From the NCBI RefSeq assembly GCF_000819445.1, contig NZ_CP005286.1, positions 2,356,001 to 2,420,000 of the forward strand: a DNA stretch of 64,000 nt. The letters are read 5' to 3'. Shown one piece after another: positions 1 through 8,694 of this stretch (position 1 is its first letter; each line of letters starts with the position of its first letter). The stretch comes from Corynebacterium humireducens NBRC 106098 = DSM 45392 (lineage in GTDB: Bacteria; Actinomycetota; Actinomycetes; Mycobacteriales; Mycobacteriaceae). Made by a program: the position numbers and the translations under genes. The notes under the pieces are model-generated. The model searched no databases, had not been told where the DNA came from, and saw only the letters and a list, made by a program, of their open reading frames with translations.

Positions 1-329
1 TGGAGGCCACCCGCGGCCGTGGCGGTCAGCAGCACTACACCGCCGAGATGATCCGCACCTCCAAGACGGAGCAGCCGGTCACCTCCACCCACGACATCAC
101 CGCCATGGGTCCGACCTCCGCCGCGTCCCACCTGCTGGCCGACGCCGGCCGCCACGTCGAGATCCTGGCCTTCCACCAGACCGAGCTCTACGAGGCCACC
201 ATCACCTTCGTCAAGGTCGCCCACCAGAACAACGAGAACCGCACCGCCTGGGCCATGGGCTTCGGGGCCACCAACGAGGCCTCCATCGCCGCCGCCCTGG
301 CCTCCGGTGCACAGCGCATCTACGGCTAG
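1..329 (+). CDS. C-terminal end of a LeuA-like protein (2-isopropylmalate synthase regulatory domain), partial
   Basis: The frame is open from the window edge (first full codon at position 3) to a TAG at 327-329, so only about 108 C-terminal residues are visible. The fragment contains GPTSAASHLL, then VEILAFHQTEL, then AWAMGFGATNEASIAAAL. This order resembles the LeuA allosteric/dimer domain, where a GP-D helix, a VE-L-Y strand and a WGVGID-TASLKAVVSA end are typical. The match is by eye and several usual residues differ, so a divergent LeuA paralogue or another protein with this domain is possible. If it is LeuA, it condenses acetyl-CoA with 2-ketoisovalerate in leucine synthesis and this domain binds leucine. 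A strong terminator follows at 413-449. Confidence 0.55.
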   Translation, partial: EATRGRGGQQHYTAEMIRTSKTEQPVTSTHDITAMGPTSAASHLLADAGRHVEILAFHQTELYEATITFVKVAHQNNENRTAWAMGFGATNEASIAAALASGAQRIYG

Positions 330-746
330 TCCCCCACCGTCCTCACCCTCGGAGACCCACAGAGAGGCGGTGACATGGGCACACCCACGCCCCCGGTACG
401 AGTAGCCGACAAGTGCGGAACCTGAGTCAGGTTCCGCACTTTTCTTTTTCCGGGCCCCACCTCGCGAATGTATGAACAAGGTGTCCCCCGGGAGGGGCGC
501 AACACACCCTTATATAACAGTCTCGGATAGACTGGGACCTCGTTGGCCGCGCCGCCTCAACCGACGCCGCCTCAATCTTGGGTGTTTCTCAGTGCTCTCA
601 TTCCTCTCGTCTGCCCGCCACCACACCCGGCGGGGATACAGGGAGCAACTGCCGCTGGGGGCAGCACGCACGTTGGCGACGACAACCACGGCACCGCGGT
701 TCTCGCCTTGTCCTGTCCGCTCCACGCGAAGGGGAACATCGCCGAC
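330..746 (+). other. Intergenic region: terminator, then promoter and long leader of the mrp operon
   Basis: These 417 bases hold the terminator at 413-449 and then no convincing gene. A TAGACT -10-like hexamer sits at 528-533, with an AT-rich TATATAAC at 511-518 upstream. If it is used, transcription starts near 540 and leaves about 205 nt of untranslated leader before the mrpA GTG at 747. The frame stays open upstream from a TTG at 543, but that translation is Pro/His-rich and unlike any MrpA N-terminus. I do not recognise a known riboswitch in the leader. Confidence 0.45.
413..449 (+). terminator. Rho-independent terminator after the LeuA-like gene
   Basis: A perfect 10-bp stem, GTGCGGAACC (413-422) and GGTTCCGCAC (430-439), encloses a 7-nt loop and is followed directly by a T-rich tract (TTTTCTTTTT, 440-449). 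It ends plus-strand transcription from the partial gene and separates it from the mrp operon. Confidence 0.92.
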
Positions 747-3707
747 GTGCTGTTACTTCTTGCTGCCCTGACCATCACCTCGCTGGTCGCCCCATTCCTC
801 ATACGTTCGCTCGGCCGGGCCGCCTTCGGACTCCTCGCGATCGTGCCGGCCGCCGGCTTCCTCTGGGTGCTGTCGCTGTTCACGTCCGGCCGCTTCGCCG
901 ACGGCGGGGAGCTGCGCTACTCCCGGGAGTGGATGACGGCCGCGCACCTCGACCTGGAGTTCCGGCTGGACTCCCTGGCGGGCCTGTTCAGCCTGATCAT
1001 CCTCGGTGTCGGCGCGCTCGTGCTGTTCTACTGCTGGGGCTACTTCGACTCGAATCCCCGGCGCCTGGCGATCTTCGGCTCCCAGATGGCGGCCTTCGCC
1101 ATGGCCATGTTCGGCCTGGTGACCTCGGACAATCTCCTGCTGATGTACATCTTCTGGGAGATCACGTCGGTGCTGTCCTTCCTGCTGGTGGGCTACTACG
1201 GCGAGCGGGCGTCGTCACGGCGCTCCGCCAGCCAGGCCCTCATGGTGACCACCCTCGGCGGCCTGGCGATGCTGGTCGGCATCATCCTCTTCGGCCGTCA
1301 GACGGGCGTCTGGAGCCTCTCCGGGATCGCCGCGTTCACGGAGGTCCCGCACACCCCGCACATCACGGCGGCGATCGTCCTCATCCTGGCGGGCGCGCTG
1401 ACCAAGTCCGCGATCGCCCCCGGCCACTTCTGGCTGCCCGGCGCGATGGCCGCCCCCACGCCGGTGTCGGCCTACCTGCACTCCGCGGCGATGGTGAAGG
1501 CGGGCATCTACCTGGTGGCCCGCCTCGCACCGGACTTCAACGTGGTGAACACGTGGCACCTGGTGGTCATCCCGCTGGGCCTGCTGACCATGCTCATGGC
1601 CGGGTGGATGGCGCTGCGCCAGAAGGACCTCAAGCTGGTTCTCGCCTACGGCACGGTCTCGCAGCTGGGCTTCATCACCGCGACGGTGGCGATCGGCTCG
1701 CGGGAGGCGATGCTCGCCGGGCTGGCGCTGACGTTCGCGCACTCCCTGTTCAAGGCGACCCTGTTCATGATCGTCGGTGCCATCGACCACACCACCGGCA
1801 CGCGTGACATCCGCGAGCTCTCCGGCCTGGGCCGGAGGCAGCCGTTCATCGCGGGGCTGGCGCTGCTGTCGGCGCTGTCGATGGCGGGTGTGCCGCCGCT
1901 GTTCGGCTTCGTCGCGAAGGAGTCCGTCCTGGAGGCGGTCATGCACGAGGAGCTGCTCATCGGCATGCCGCGGAACATGATGCTCGTGGCGATGGTGCTC
2001 GGCTCCGTGCTCACCATGGCCTACTCGCTGCGGTTCCTGCACGGCGCCTTCGCCACCAAGCGGGAGGCCCACGCGACCGGGGGCGGCGAGTCGGAGGCCG
2101 TGTCCGGCATGACGCCGATCGGCCCCCGCCTGTGGCTCGCCCCGCTGGTGCTCACCGCCCTCACTCTCGGCCTGGGCCTCTACCCGCGGCCGCTGTCGGG
2201 GGCGCTCACCGCGCACCTGGACAACGTCTTCCCGCCGGACCCGGGCGAGTCGGCCGGCCACCTGGCGCTGTGGCACGGCCTGACGATCCCGCTGGCCCTG
2301 TCCGCGTTCATCATCCTCGGTGGTGTGGTCATGCACTGGCAGCGCGAGGTCATCGCGAAGGCACAGTTCGAGGAGCCCGCCCTGGGCTCCGCGGACGCCG
2401 CCTACGACTCGGTCCTCGACTTCCTGCGCACCGCCTCCCTGCGCCTGACGGCCTCGACGCAGCGTGGTTCCCTGGCGGTCAACCTGGGCATCATCTTCGC
2501 GGTGCTCATCTCCCTGCCGATGGCGGCGCTCATCCTCGGCGACCGTCCGGACGTGCGCATGGTCCTGTGGGACTCCCCGTGGCAGGCGCTGGCGTCGGGC
2601 ATCATCATCGTCGCCGCCATCGCGGCCACCCGCATGGACAACCGCCTCTCCGGCGTCATCCTCGTCGGCGTGACCGGTTACGCGCTGGCCGCCCTCTTCG
2701 CCATGCACGGCGCCCCCGACCTGGCGCTCACCCAGACGCTGGTGGAGACGGTCCTCATGGTCATCTTCATGCTCGTTCTGCGTAAGCTGCCGACCTCCAC
2801 CGAGTGGAGCCAGTCCCCCAAGGCGAACCGCGTCCGCGCGTGGCTGTCCATCGCCGTGGGCCTGTCGGTGACCGTGGTGACGATGTTCGCCATCAACGCC
2901 CGCACCCACGACCCGATCTCGCTGTACATGCCGGACCTGGCCATGGACATCGGCCACGGCGCCAACGCCGTCAACGTCCTGCTCGTGGACCTGCGCGCGT
3001 GGGACACCTTCGGCGAGATCTCGGTGCTCGTCATCGCCGCCACCGGCGTGGCCTCGCTCATCTACCGCACCCGCTCCTTCAGCCGCGTCTCCCGCCGCCC
3101 GACCCTCACGGTCACAGGCCGCCGCTGGCTGGCCGCGGGCGTGGAGACCGAGCGTGCCCAGAACCGTTCCCTCATGGTGGACGTCGCGACGCGCATCCTC
3201 TTCCCCTCGATGATGGTGCTCTCGCTGTACTTCTTCTTCGCCGGCCACAACGGCCCCGGCGGCGGTTTCGCGGGTGGCCTCGTCGCCGCCCTCGCGTTCA
3301 CGCTGCGCTACATCGCGGGCGGCCGCGCCGAGCTCGAGGAGGCCCTGCCCGTCGACGCCGGACGTATCCTCGGCACCGGCCTGATCCTCTCCGCCGCGGC
3401 GGCGATCTGGCCGATGTTCCTCGGCCACCCGCCGCTGACGTCCTGGTACGACTCCGTTGATCTGCCGCTCATCGGTTCCATGTCCCTGCCCTCGGCACTG
3501 CTTTTCGACGCCGGCGTCTACCTCATCGTCGTCGGCCTCATGATGCACATCCTCTCCTCCCTCGGTGGTCAGCTCGACCAGGAGGAGGAGATGCGCAAGC
3601 AGCGCGCCCGCGACCGGGCCCGGTCGATGGCGCGTGCCGCGGAGCGGCGCCGCACGATGGCGGCACCGGCGGCACCGGCGGCGTCGACAAGCGAAGGAAA
3701 GAAATAG
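747..3707 (+). CDS. mrpA: Mrp cation/proton antiporter subunit A fused to subunit B
   Basis: This is the large subunit (986 aa) of the multisubunit Na+(K+)/H+ antiporter in the cytoplasmic membrane. The N-terminal two thirds is a complex I NuoL-like proton channel domain with many membrane helices; the central signature includes SAIAPGHFWLPGAMAAPTPV and a following lysine motif, HSAAMVKAG. The last 220 residues (from about ILFPSMMVLSLYFFFAGHNG) are an MnhB domain, so A and B are one chain, as usual in actinobacteria. I chose the GTG at 747 because AAGGGGA lies 11 nt upstream and the protein then begins with LLLLAALTITSLVAPFL, as MrpA proteins do. Its TAG abuts the mrpC ATG, so translation is coupled. 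A charged tail ends the protein. Confidence 0.95.
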   Translation: MLLLLAALTITSLVAPFLIRSLGRAAFGLLAIVPAAGFLWVLSLFTSGRFADGGELRYSREWMTAAHLDLEFRLDSLAGLFSLIILGVGALVLFYCWGYFDSNPRRLAIFGSQMAAFAMAMFGLVTSDNLLLMYIFWEITSVLSFLLVGYYGERASSRRSASQALMVTTLGGLAMLVGIILFGRQTGVWSLSGIAAFTEVPHTPHITAAIVLILAGALTKSAIAPGHFWLPGAMAAPTPVSAYLHSAAMVKAGIYLVARLAPDFNVVNTWHLVVIPLGLLTMLMAGWMALRQKDLKLVLAYGTVSQLGFITATVAIGSREAMLAGLALTFAHSLFKATLFMIVGAIDHTTGTRDIRELSGLGRRQPFIAGLALLSALSMAGVPPLFGFVAKESVLEAVMHEELLIGMPRNMMLVAMVLGSVLTMAYSLRFLHGAFATKREAHATGGGESEAVSGMTPIGPRLWLAPLVLTALTLGLGLYPRPLSGALTAHLDNVFPPDPGESAGHLALWHGLTIPLALSAFIILGGVVMHWQREVIAKAQFEEPALGSADAAYDSVLDFLRTASLRLTASTQRGSLAVNLGIIFAVLISLPMAALILGDRPDVRMVLWDSPWQALASGIIIVAAIAATRMDNRLSGVILVGVTGYALAALFAMHGAPDLALTQTLVETVLMVIFMLVLRKLPTSTEWSQSPKANRVRAWLSIAVGLSVTVVTMFAINARTHDPISLYMPDLAMDIGHGANAVNVLLVDLRAWDTFGEISVLVIAATGVASLIYRTRSFSRVSRRPTLTVTGRRWLAAGVETERAQNRSLMVDVATRILFPSMMVLSLYFFFAGHNGPGGGFAGGLVAALAFTLRYIAGGRAELEEALPVDAGRILGTGLILSAAAAIWPMFLGHPPLTSWYDSVDLPLIGSMSLPSALLFDAGVYLIVVGLMMHILSSLGGQLDQEEEMRKQRARDRARSMARAAERRRTMAAPAAPAASTSEGKK

Positions 3708-4199
3708 ATGGTGGCGAACCTCTTCCTGCTGCTGGCGGCAGGTGCGATGGTCTCCGCGGGCGTGTACCTCGTGCTCGACCGTGCGATGACGAAGATGATG
3801 CTGGGGCTGATGCTCATCGGCAACGGCGCCAACCTGCTCATCCTGCAGGCCGGTGGCCCCGCCGGCTCCCCGCCGATCATGGGGCGCGAGTCCCTGTTCT
3901 ACGGCGAGGCGCTGGCCGACCCGCTGGCGCAGGCGATGATCCTCACGGCGATCGTCATCGCGATGGCCATGACGGCGTTCATCCTCACGCTGGCCTACCG
4001 CCAGTACCGCTACCGCACCGCCGACGTCATCGAGGACGACATCGAGGACGCCGCCATCGCGGCCCGCCCCGCCACGGCGAGTGCGGCGCCCGACCACGAC
4101 GCCTCCGACGACCCGGACACCGGCCGCGTCACCTCCGAGGGAGACACCTTCGGACTGCGCTCCTTCGAGGCCCCGGTGAAGGGTGAGATCGATGACTGA
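3708..4199 (+). CDS. mrpC: Mrp antiporter subunit C
   Basis: This is a small membrane subunit (163 aa) related to NuoK. Three hydrophobic helices are visible: residues about 4-22, 28-47 and 75-100. The region GLMLIGNGANLLIL and ALADPLAQAMILTAIVI is the NuoK/MnhC core, including the conserved D-P-L-Q-A-M-I-L-T stretch. The protein carries an extra acidic, hydrophilic C-terminal tail of about 55 residues that most MrpC proteins (110-120 aa) lack. The ATG follows the mrpA stop with no gap, and the end overlaps the mrpD start. Confidence 0.95.
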   Translation: MVANLFLLLAAGAMVSAGVYLVLDRAMTKMMLGLMLIGNGANLLILQAGGPAGSPPIMGRESLFYGEALADPLAQAMILTAIVIAMAMTAFILTLAYRQYRYRTADVIEDDIEDAAIAARPATASAAPDHDASDDPDTGRVTSEGDTFGLRSFEAPVKGEIDD

Positions 4200-5967
4200 G
4201 ACCCTCACCCCCTTCGTGGACACGCTCCTGCCGCTCATGCCCCTCCTCATCCCGCTGCCGGTGATCCTGCCGGCGGTGGCGGCGGCCCTCGCGCTGCTCG
4301 CCGGACGGCACCCCCGCATCCAGCGCATCCTCGCGCTGGGCACGCTGCTGGTGCTGGGTGTGCTCGCGGCGTCGATGATCATCGTCGTCGACATGGAGGG
4401 CATCCAGACGGTGCAGCTCGGCGGGTGGGACGCCCCCGTGGGCATCACCCTCGTCGCCGACCGCCTGTCGACGGTGATGCTCACCGTCTCCTCCGTCGTC
4501 CTGTTCTGCGTCATGTGGTACGCCATCAGCCAGGGTGTGCGCGACGGCGGCAAGGACGAGCCGGTCGCCGTGTTCCTGCCCACCTACTTGCTCCTGAGCA
4601 TGGGCGTGAACATGTCCTTCCTGGCCGGTGACCTGTTCAACCTCTACGTCGGTTTCGAGGTCTTCCTCGTCGCCTCCTACGTGCTGCTCACCCTCGGTGC
4701 CTCACCCTCACGCGTGCGTGCCGGCGTCTCCTACGTCATGGTGTCGATGGTGTCGTCGATGGTGTTCCTCTTCGCGCTGGCCGGCGTCTACGCGGCGGTC
4801 GGCACGGTGAACCTCGCCCAGATCGGCATGCGCATGGAGGACGTCCCGACCGGCGCGCGGGCCGCCATCTTCGGCACCCTGCTCGTCGCGTTCGGCATCA
4901 AGGCGGCGGTCTTCCCGCTGGACGCCTGGCTGCCGGACTCCTACCCGACCGCCCCGTCGCTGGTCACCGCCGTGTTCGCGGGTCTGCTGACGAAGGTCGG
5001 CGTGTACTCCATCATCCGCATGCGCTCGGTGGTGTTCACCGACGGCTCCCTCGACGGGCTGCTCATGTGGGTGGCCCTGGCGACGATGATCGTGGGCATC
5101 CTCGGCGCGATGGCGCAGAACGACATCAAACGACTCCTGTCATTCACCCTGGTCAGCCACATCGGCTACATGATCTTCGGCATCGCGCTGGGTTCCGCCC
5201 AGGGTCTGTCCGGCGCGATCTTCTACGCCGTGCACCACATTCTCGTGCAGACCGCCCTGTTCCTGGTGGTCGGTCTCATCGAGCGGCAGGCGGGCACCTC
5301 CTCGCTGCGTCGCCTCGGTTCCCTGGCCTACACCGCACCGGTCATCGCGCTGCTGTACTTCATCCCGGCGGTCAACCTGGGCGGCATCCCGCCCTTCTCC
5401 GGCTTCCTGGGCAAGATCATCCTGCTGGAGGCCGGGGCCAACGTCGGCGGCTTCATGTCGTGGCTGCTCATCGGCGGCGCGGTGGTCACCTCGCTGCTCA
5501 CCCTCTACGTCATGGTGCTCGTCTGGTCCAAGGGTTTCTGGCGCGACCGCTCCGACGCCCCCGAGGGCAACGTCGCCATGGCCCGCCCGGCACCGCTCGC
5601 CGACGTCACCGACGAGGTCGAGTTCGTCGAGCGTGACGACGTCGGCCGCATGCCCGTCGGCATGGTCGCCTCCACCGCGACGCTCATCGCCGCCTCGCTG
5701 GCCGTGACCGTGCTGGCCGGCCCCATCGCCGGCGTCACCGGGCGGGCCGCCGAGTCCGCGCAGGACATCAGCATCTACCGCACCGCCGTGCTGGGCACCA
5801 CCGCCGACAACCCCGGCCGCACCCTCGACCAGCAGCGTCTGGACGACGGCTCCGACACCCTGCGCAACCGCGACCACCTGCTCCCGGAGCCGCAGCCCGC
5901 CGTCGAGACCGCCGCCACCGGGCAGACCGCAGAGAACAACGTGGAGAACGAGGAGGACCAGCCATGA
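4192..5967 (+). CDS. mrpD: Mrp antiporter subunit D
   Basis: This is the second NuoL/M/N-like proton-translocating subunit (591 aa). Family motifs include GDLFNLYVGFEVFLVASYVL, AFGIKAAVFPLDAWLPDSYP (conserved Lys in a membrane helix) and a third motif around LLSFTLVSHIGYMIFGIALG. I chose ATG 4192 because AAGGGTGAG lies just upstream; a GTG at 4183 is an in-frame alternative. It overlaps mrpC by 8 nt and mrpE by 4 nt (ATGA). As in MrpC, the C-terminus is unusually long and hydrophilic (about 65 residues, rich in D, R, Q and E). Confidence 0.95.
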   Translation: MTETLTPFVDTLLPLMPLLIPLPVILPAVAAALALLAGRHPRIQRILALGTLLVLGVLAASMIIVVDMEGIQTVQLGGWDAPVGITLVADRLSTVMLTVSSVVLFCVMWYAISQGVRDGGKDEPVAVFLPTYLLLSMGVNMSFLAGDLFNLYVGFEVFLVASYVLLTLGASPSRVRAGVSYVMVSMVSSMVFLFALAGVYAAVGTVNLAQIGMRMEDVPTGARAAIFGTLLVAFGIKAAVFPLDAWLPDSYPTAPSLVTAVFAGLLTKVGVYSIIRMRSVVFTDGSLDGLLMWVALATMIVGILGAMAQNDIKRLLSFTLVSHIGYMIFGIALGSAQGLSGAIFYAVHHILVQTALFLVVGLIERQAGTSSLRRLGSLAYTAPVIALLYFIPAVNLGGIPPFSGFLGKIILLEAGANVGGFMSWLLIGGAVVTSLLTLYVMVLVWSKGFWRDRSDAPEGNVAMARPAPLADVTDEVEFVERDDVGRMPVGMVASTATLIAASLAVTVLAGPIAGVTGRAAESAQDISIYRTAVLGTTADNPGRTLDQQRLDDGSDTLRNRDHLLPEPQPAVETAATGQTAENNVENEEDQP

Positions 5968-6473
5968 TCGCCGGACTCAAACGCCGTTTCCGCCCCTGGT
6001 TCATCGTCTGGATCACCATCATGTGGTGCCTGCTCATGGGCGAGGTCACCTGGGCCAACGTCATCGGTGGGCTGCTCGTCGGCTGCCTCATCGTCTTCGG
6101 CCTGCCGCTGCCGGCGATGCCGATCGCCGGGCTGAGCGTCAACTGGTGGCTGCTGTTCGTCCACATGCTCACCTGGTTCCGGGACCTCGCGGTCGCCTCC
6201 ACCAAGGTGGCGTGGCTGGCGCTGCGCCCCGCCGAACCACCGAAGTCCGCCATCGTGCGCGTGCCCATGCGGGTGTCGAACGAGCTCGTCCTGTCCTTCG
6301 CCACCGTGCTGTACAACCTGCAGCCGGGTGGTTCGGTCAGTGACATCGACATCGCCAACCGCATGTGGACGGTCCACCTGCTCGACGCCGGCACCGAGCA
6401 GGCGCTGGCCCGCGAGCTGGAGACCATCGCCACGCTGGAGCGCCGCATGATCCGCATCTTCGAGAGGAAGTGA
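5964..6473 (+). CDS. mrpE: Mrp antiporter subunit E
   Basis: At 169 aa it has the normal MnhE length. Its N-terminal half has two or three membrane helices (WFIVWITIMWCLLMGEVTWA; NVIGGLLVGCLIVFGL; a third near WWLLFVHMLTWF). A soluble C-terminal half follows, with the typical LSFATVLYNLQPGGSVSDID region. It lies fourth of the six mrp genes, overlapping mrpD by 4 nt. MrpE has no complex I counterpart and is needed for assembly or full activity of the complex. Confidence 0.93.
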   Translation: MIAGLKRRFRPWFIVWITIMWCLLMGEVTWANVIGGLLVGCLIVFGLPLPAMPIAGLSVNWWLLFVHMLTWFRDLAVASTKVAWLALRPAEPPKSAIVRVPMRVSNELVLSFATVLYNLQPGGSVSDIDIANRMWTVHLLDAGTEQALARELETIATLERRMIRIFERK

Positions 6474-6475
6474 CC

Positions 6476-6751
6476 GTGAGCCCTGATCTGTACACGAATC
6501 TGCTGCTCATCCCCGCGGCGTTCTTCGCCCTGTCCTTCATCATCATGACGTGGCGGATCGTCGTCGGCCCGAACTCGATGGACCGCATGCTGGGGCTCGA
6601 CGGTTTCGTCGCCATGCTGCAGTGTGCGCTGGCCACCTACATCTGCTGGACGCTCGACACGACCGTGACCAACGCGATGCTCGTCATCGCACTGCTCGGT
6701 TTCATCGCCTCGGTGGCCGTCGCGCGTTTCCGCAAGAGGGACGGGAGCTGA
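6476..6751 (+). CDS. mrpF: Mrp antiporter subunit F
   Basis: This is a 91-residue membrane protein with three helices (LLLIPAAFFALSFIIMTW; GLDGFVAMLQCALATYICW; MLVIALLGFIASVAVARF), matching MnhF in size and in the RIVVGPNSMDRMLGLD signature after helix 1. The GTG at 6476 is preferred: GAGAGGAAG lies 5 nt before it, and only 2 nt separate it from the mrpE stop. Longer in-frame starts would overlap mrpE by more than 100 nt and add non-family sequence. Confidence 0.93.
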   Translation: MSPDLYTNLLLIPAAFFALSFIIMTWRIVVGPNSMDRMLGLDGFVAMLQCALATYICWTLDTTVTNAMLVIALLGFIASVAVARFRKRDGS

Positions 6752-6756
6752 AAACC

Positions 6757-7137
6757 ATGACCTACACACTGTTCGCGGACATCGTCTCGCTCATCCTCAT
6801 CATCACCGGCTCGTTCCTGGTGTTCTCGGCCGCGGTCGGCGTCGTCCGCTTCCGGGACACGATGGCCCGCATCCACGCCATCACGAAGCCGCAGACCACC
6901 GGCCTGATCCTCACGATCCTCGGGGCGCTGCTCAAGGTCACCGGCTCCCCCGACTTCGGCATCGCCCAGCGCGGCGACCTGGGCATCCTGCTCCTGCTGG
7001 TGATCTTCGCGGGCATGACCTCCCCGGTCACCGCCCAGCGTCTCGGCCGTGTCTCGCGCCGTGAGGGTCTCTACGGCGACCCCGAGCACATGACACGTAA
7101 CGACGCCCCCGCCGACCGCTCACTGCGCCGCCGCTGA
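6757..7137 (+). CDS. mrpG: Mrp antiporter subunit G
   Basis: The last gene of the operon encodes 126 aa. MnhG features are three membrane helices and the GVVRFRDTMARIHAITKPQT signature, followed by SPVTAQRL. The ATG at 6757 follows the mrpF stop by 5 nt with GGGAGCTGAAAA as a ribosome site. The C-terminal 25 residues are a polar extension. The gene ends 22 nt before the convergent minus-strand operon. Confidence 0.93.
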   Translation: MTYTLFADIVSLILIITGSFLVFSAAVGVVRFRDTMARIHAITKPQTTGLILTILGALLKVTGSPDFGIAQRGDLGILLLLVIFAGMTSPVTAQRLGRVSRREGLYGDPEHMTRNDAPADRSLRRR

Positions 7138-7159
7138 GGCGGTCGAGGCGGTCGGGCGG

Positions 7160-7552
7160 TCAGGAGTCCAGGAACCCGCGGATCTCCGCGAGCAGCTGCT
7201 CCGGCTGCCCGGGTCCGGTCGTGGTGCGCAGCGTCGGCACCGGGGTGTCCAGGGCCTCCTCCTGCCGGCGCCGCAGGAAACGTGGCACGAGGCGGGGCGC
7301 CTCCGGCACGGACAGCACCGCGTGGGTGACCCGCTGCGGCTGCTCCCGGGCCAGGCGTGCCACGGCCAGGGCGCCGGTGCCGTGACCGACGAGCACCACC
7401 CGGCGCAGCTCCTGCCGGTCCAGGTACTGCTCGAGGGACTGCACGCCCAGATTGGGCAGCCACGGCTTCCAGTCGGCCGGGAAGGCGCGCACCACCTCCG
7501 TCCACACGTCCGGCAGGTGCCCGGTGGAGTGGACGAGGACGACGTCGCTCAC
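7160..7552 (-). CDS. Small degenerate alpha/beta-hydrolase-fold protein
   Basis: This 130-residue protein follows the alpha/beta-hydrolase pattern: VVLVHSTGH at the start, then [17 protein letters not shown] at the nucleophile elbow and a short helical cap. It resembles RBBP9/YdeN-like small hydrolases. The elbow reads G-H-G-T-G, so Gly58 occupies the usual nucleophilic Ser position and ordinary serine hydrolysis is unlikely. The GTG start overlaps the stop of the upstream GCS2 gene by 4 nt (GTGA), so it is the last gene of a translationally coupled operon. Function is unknown. Confidence 0.7.
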   Translation of the reverse strand: MSDVVLVHSTGHLPDVWTEVVRAFPADWKPWLPNLGVQSLEQYLDRQELRRVVLVGHGTGALAVARLAREQPQRVTHAVLSVPEAPRLVPRFLRRRQEEALDTPVPTLRTTTGPGQPEQLLAEIRGFLDS

Positions 7553-8694
7553 GGGACCATCTCCTCCATCTCCCGGCAGGCGGCGTCGATGACGGGGATC
7601 CAGCTGCCGGTGACGTCGTGGATGCGACGCTGACGCTGGTAGCCGGCGCCACGTTCGAGGATCTCGGAGACCAGCTGGAGTTCGGCGAGGCAGCCGAGTT
7701 CGGTGGCGAGGGGCGCGAGTTCGTCGACAAGCTCCGCGAGCTCCTGGGTGACCCAGCGCTCGTCGGTGTCACGGCTGGTGATCACGAGTGCCTCCAGCCC
7801 GTAGCGGGCGGCCCGCCACTTGTTCTCGGCGACGTGCCAGGGCTGCAGGACGGGCAGTTCCTCACCGCGGTCGATCATGCGGTCGTAGTGGACGACCAGG
7901 CAGTGCGTGAGCGCCACGACGGCGGCGAGTTCCCGCAGGTTGGAGGTGGCGTCGGAGACCCGCACCTCGACCGTGCCCCACTTCGGGGCGGGACGGATGT
8001 CGAAGTGCATCGACCCGGTGTGGTTGATCACGCCCGAGATGCCCTGGTCGTGCATGTAGGACTCCCACTCGGCCCAGTTCCGGAACTGGAAGGGCAGGCC
8101 GGCGGTGGGCAGCTGCTGGTAGAGCATCGTGCGGTTGGAGGCGTAGCCCGTGTCGATGCCGTCCCAGCCCGGCGACGACGCCGTCAGCGCCAGCAGGTGC
8201 GGGTAGCGGGTCATCAGGGCGTTGATGATCGGCCACACCCGGTCCTCGTGGCTGATCCCGACGTGCACGTGGATGCCCCAGATGAGCATCTGCGAACCCC
8301 AGTAGCGGGTGCGCTCGATGATCTCGGCGTAGGCCATCTTCGCGCTGACCGGGTTCTTCCGCCAGTCCGAGAAGGGGTGCGAGCCGGAGGACCACAGGCA
8401 CAGTCCGAGGTCGGCGGCGGCCTCCTTCACGGCGGCCAGGTCGCGGGCGAGTTCCGCGACCGCCTCCGGCACGGTTTCGTGGATGCCGGTGACCAGTTCG
8501 ACGGTGTTCTGCAGGAACTCCTTCTCCAGGTGCACCTCCGGGTGGCGGGACCGGACGAGGTCGATGACCTCGACGGCCTTGGGCGCCAGGTCGCGGGTCT
8601 CGGGGTCGATGAGCGCGATCTCCCACTCGACGCCGAGCGTCGGCCGCGGGGAGCGGCGGAACGGGATCGGCTCGATGCCGGTCCCCGGGCCCAT
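7549..8694 (-). CDS. Carboxylate-amine ligase of the glutamate-cysteine ligase 2 (GCS2/YbdK) family
   Basis: At 381 aa it has the GCS2 family size and signatures: [17 protein letters not shown] near the N-terminus (ATP/metal Glu), [37 protein letters not shown], and [14 protein letters not shown] near the C-terminal active site. Members use ATP to join a carboxylate to an amine; E. coli YbdK shows weak gamma-glutamylcysteine synthetase activity. Corynebacteria use mycothiol rather than glutathione, so the real product is uncertain. It overlaps the LytR_C gene (ATGA at 8694) and the small hydrolase. Confidence 0.85.
   Translation of the reverse strand: MGPGTGIEPIPFRRSPRPTLGVEWEIALIDPETRDLAPKAVEVIDLVRSRHPEVHLEKEFLQNTVELVTGIHETVPEAVAELARDLAAVKEAAADLGLCLWSSGSHPFSDWRKNPVSAKMAYAEIIERTRYWGSQMLIWGIHVHVGISHEDRVWPIINALMTRYPHLLALTASSPGWDGIDTGYASNRTMLYQQLPTAGLPFQFRNWAEWESYMHDQGISGVINHTGSMHFDIRPAPKWGTVEVRVSDATSNLRELAAVVALTHCLVVHYDRMIDRGEELPVLQPWHVAENKWRAARYGLEALVITSRDTDERWVTQELAELVDELAPLATELGCLAELQLVSEILERGAGYQRQRRIHDVTGSWIPVIDAACREMEEMVP

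Noticed and set aside
543-746. N-terminal extension of MrpA from a TTG at 543
   Set aside because: The added 68 residues are Pro/His-rich and unlike MrpA, and a better-supported GTG with a ribosome site exists at 747.
1215-4583. Very long open frame on the minus strand opposite mrpA-mrpD
   Set aside because: It is a GC-codon-bias shadow: the translation is Arg/His/Gly/Asp-rich without hydrophobic core or family motifs, while the plus strand encodes intact Mrp subunits.
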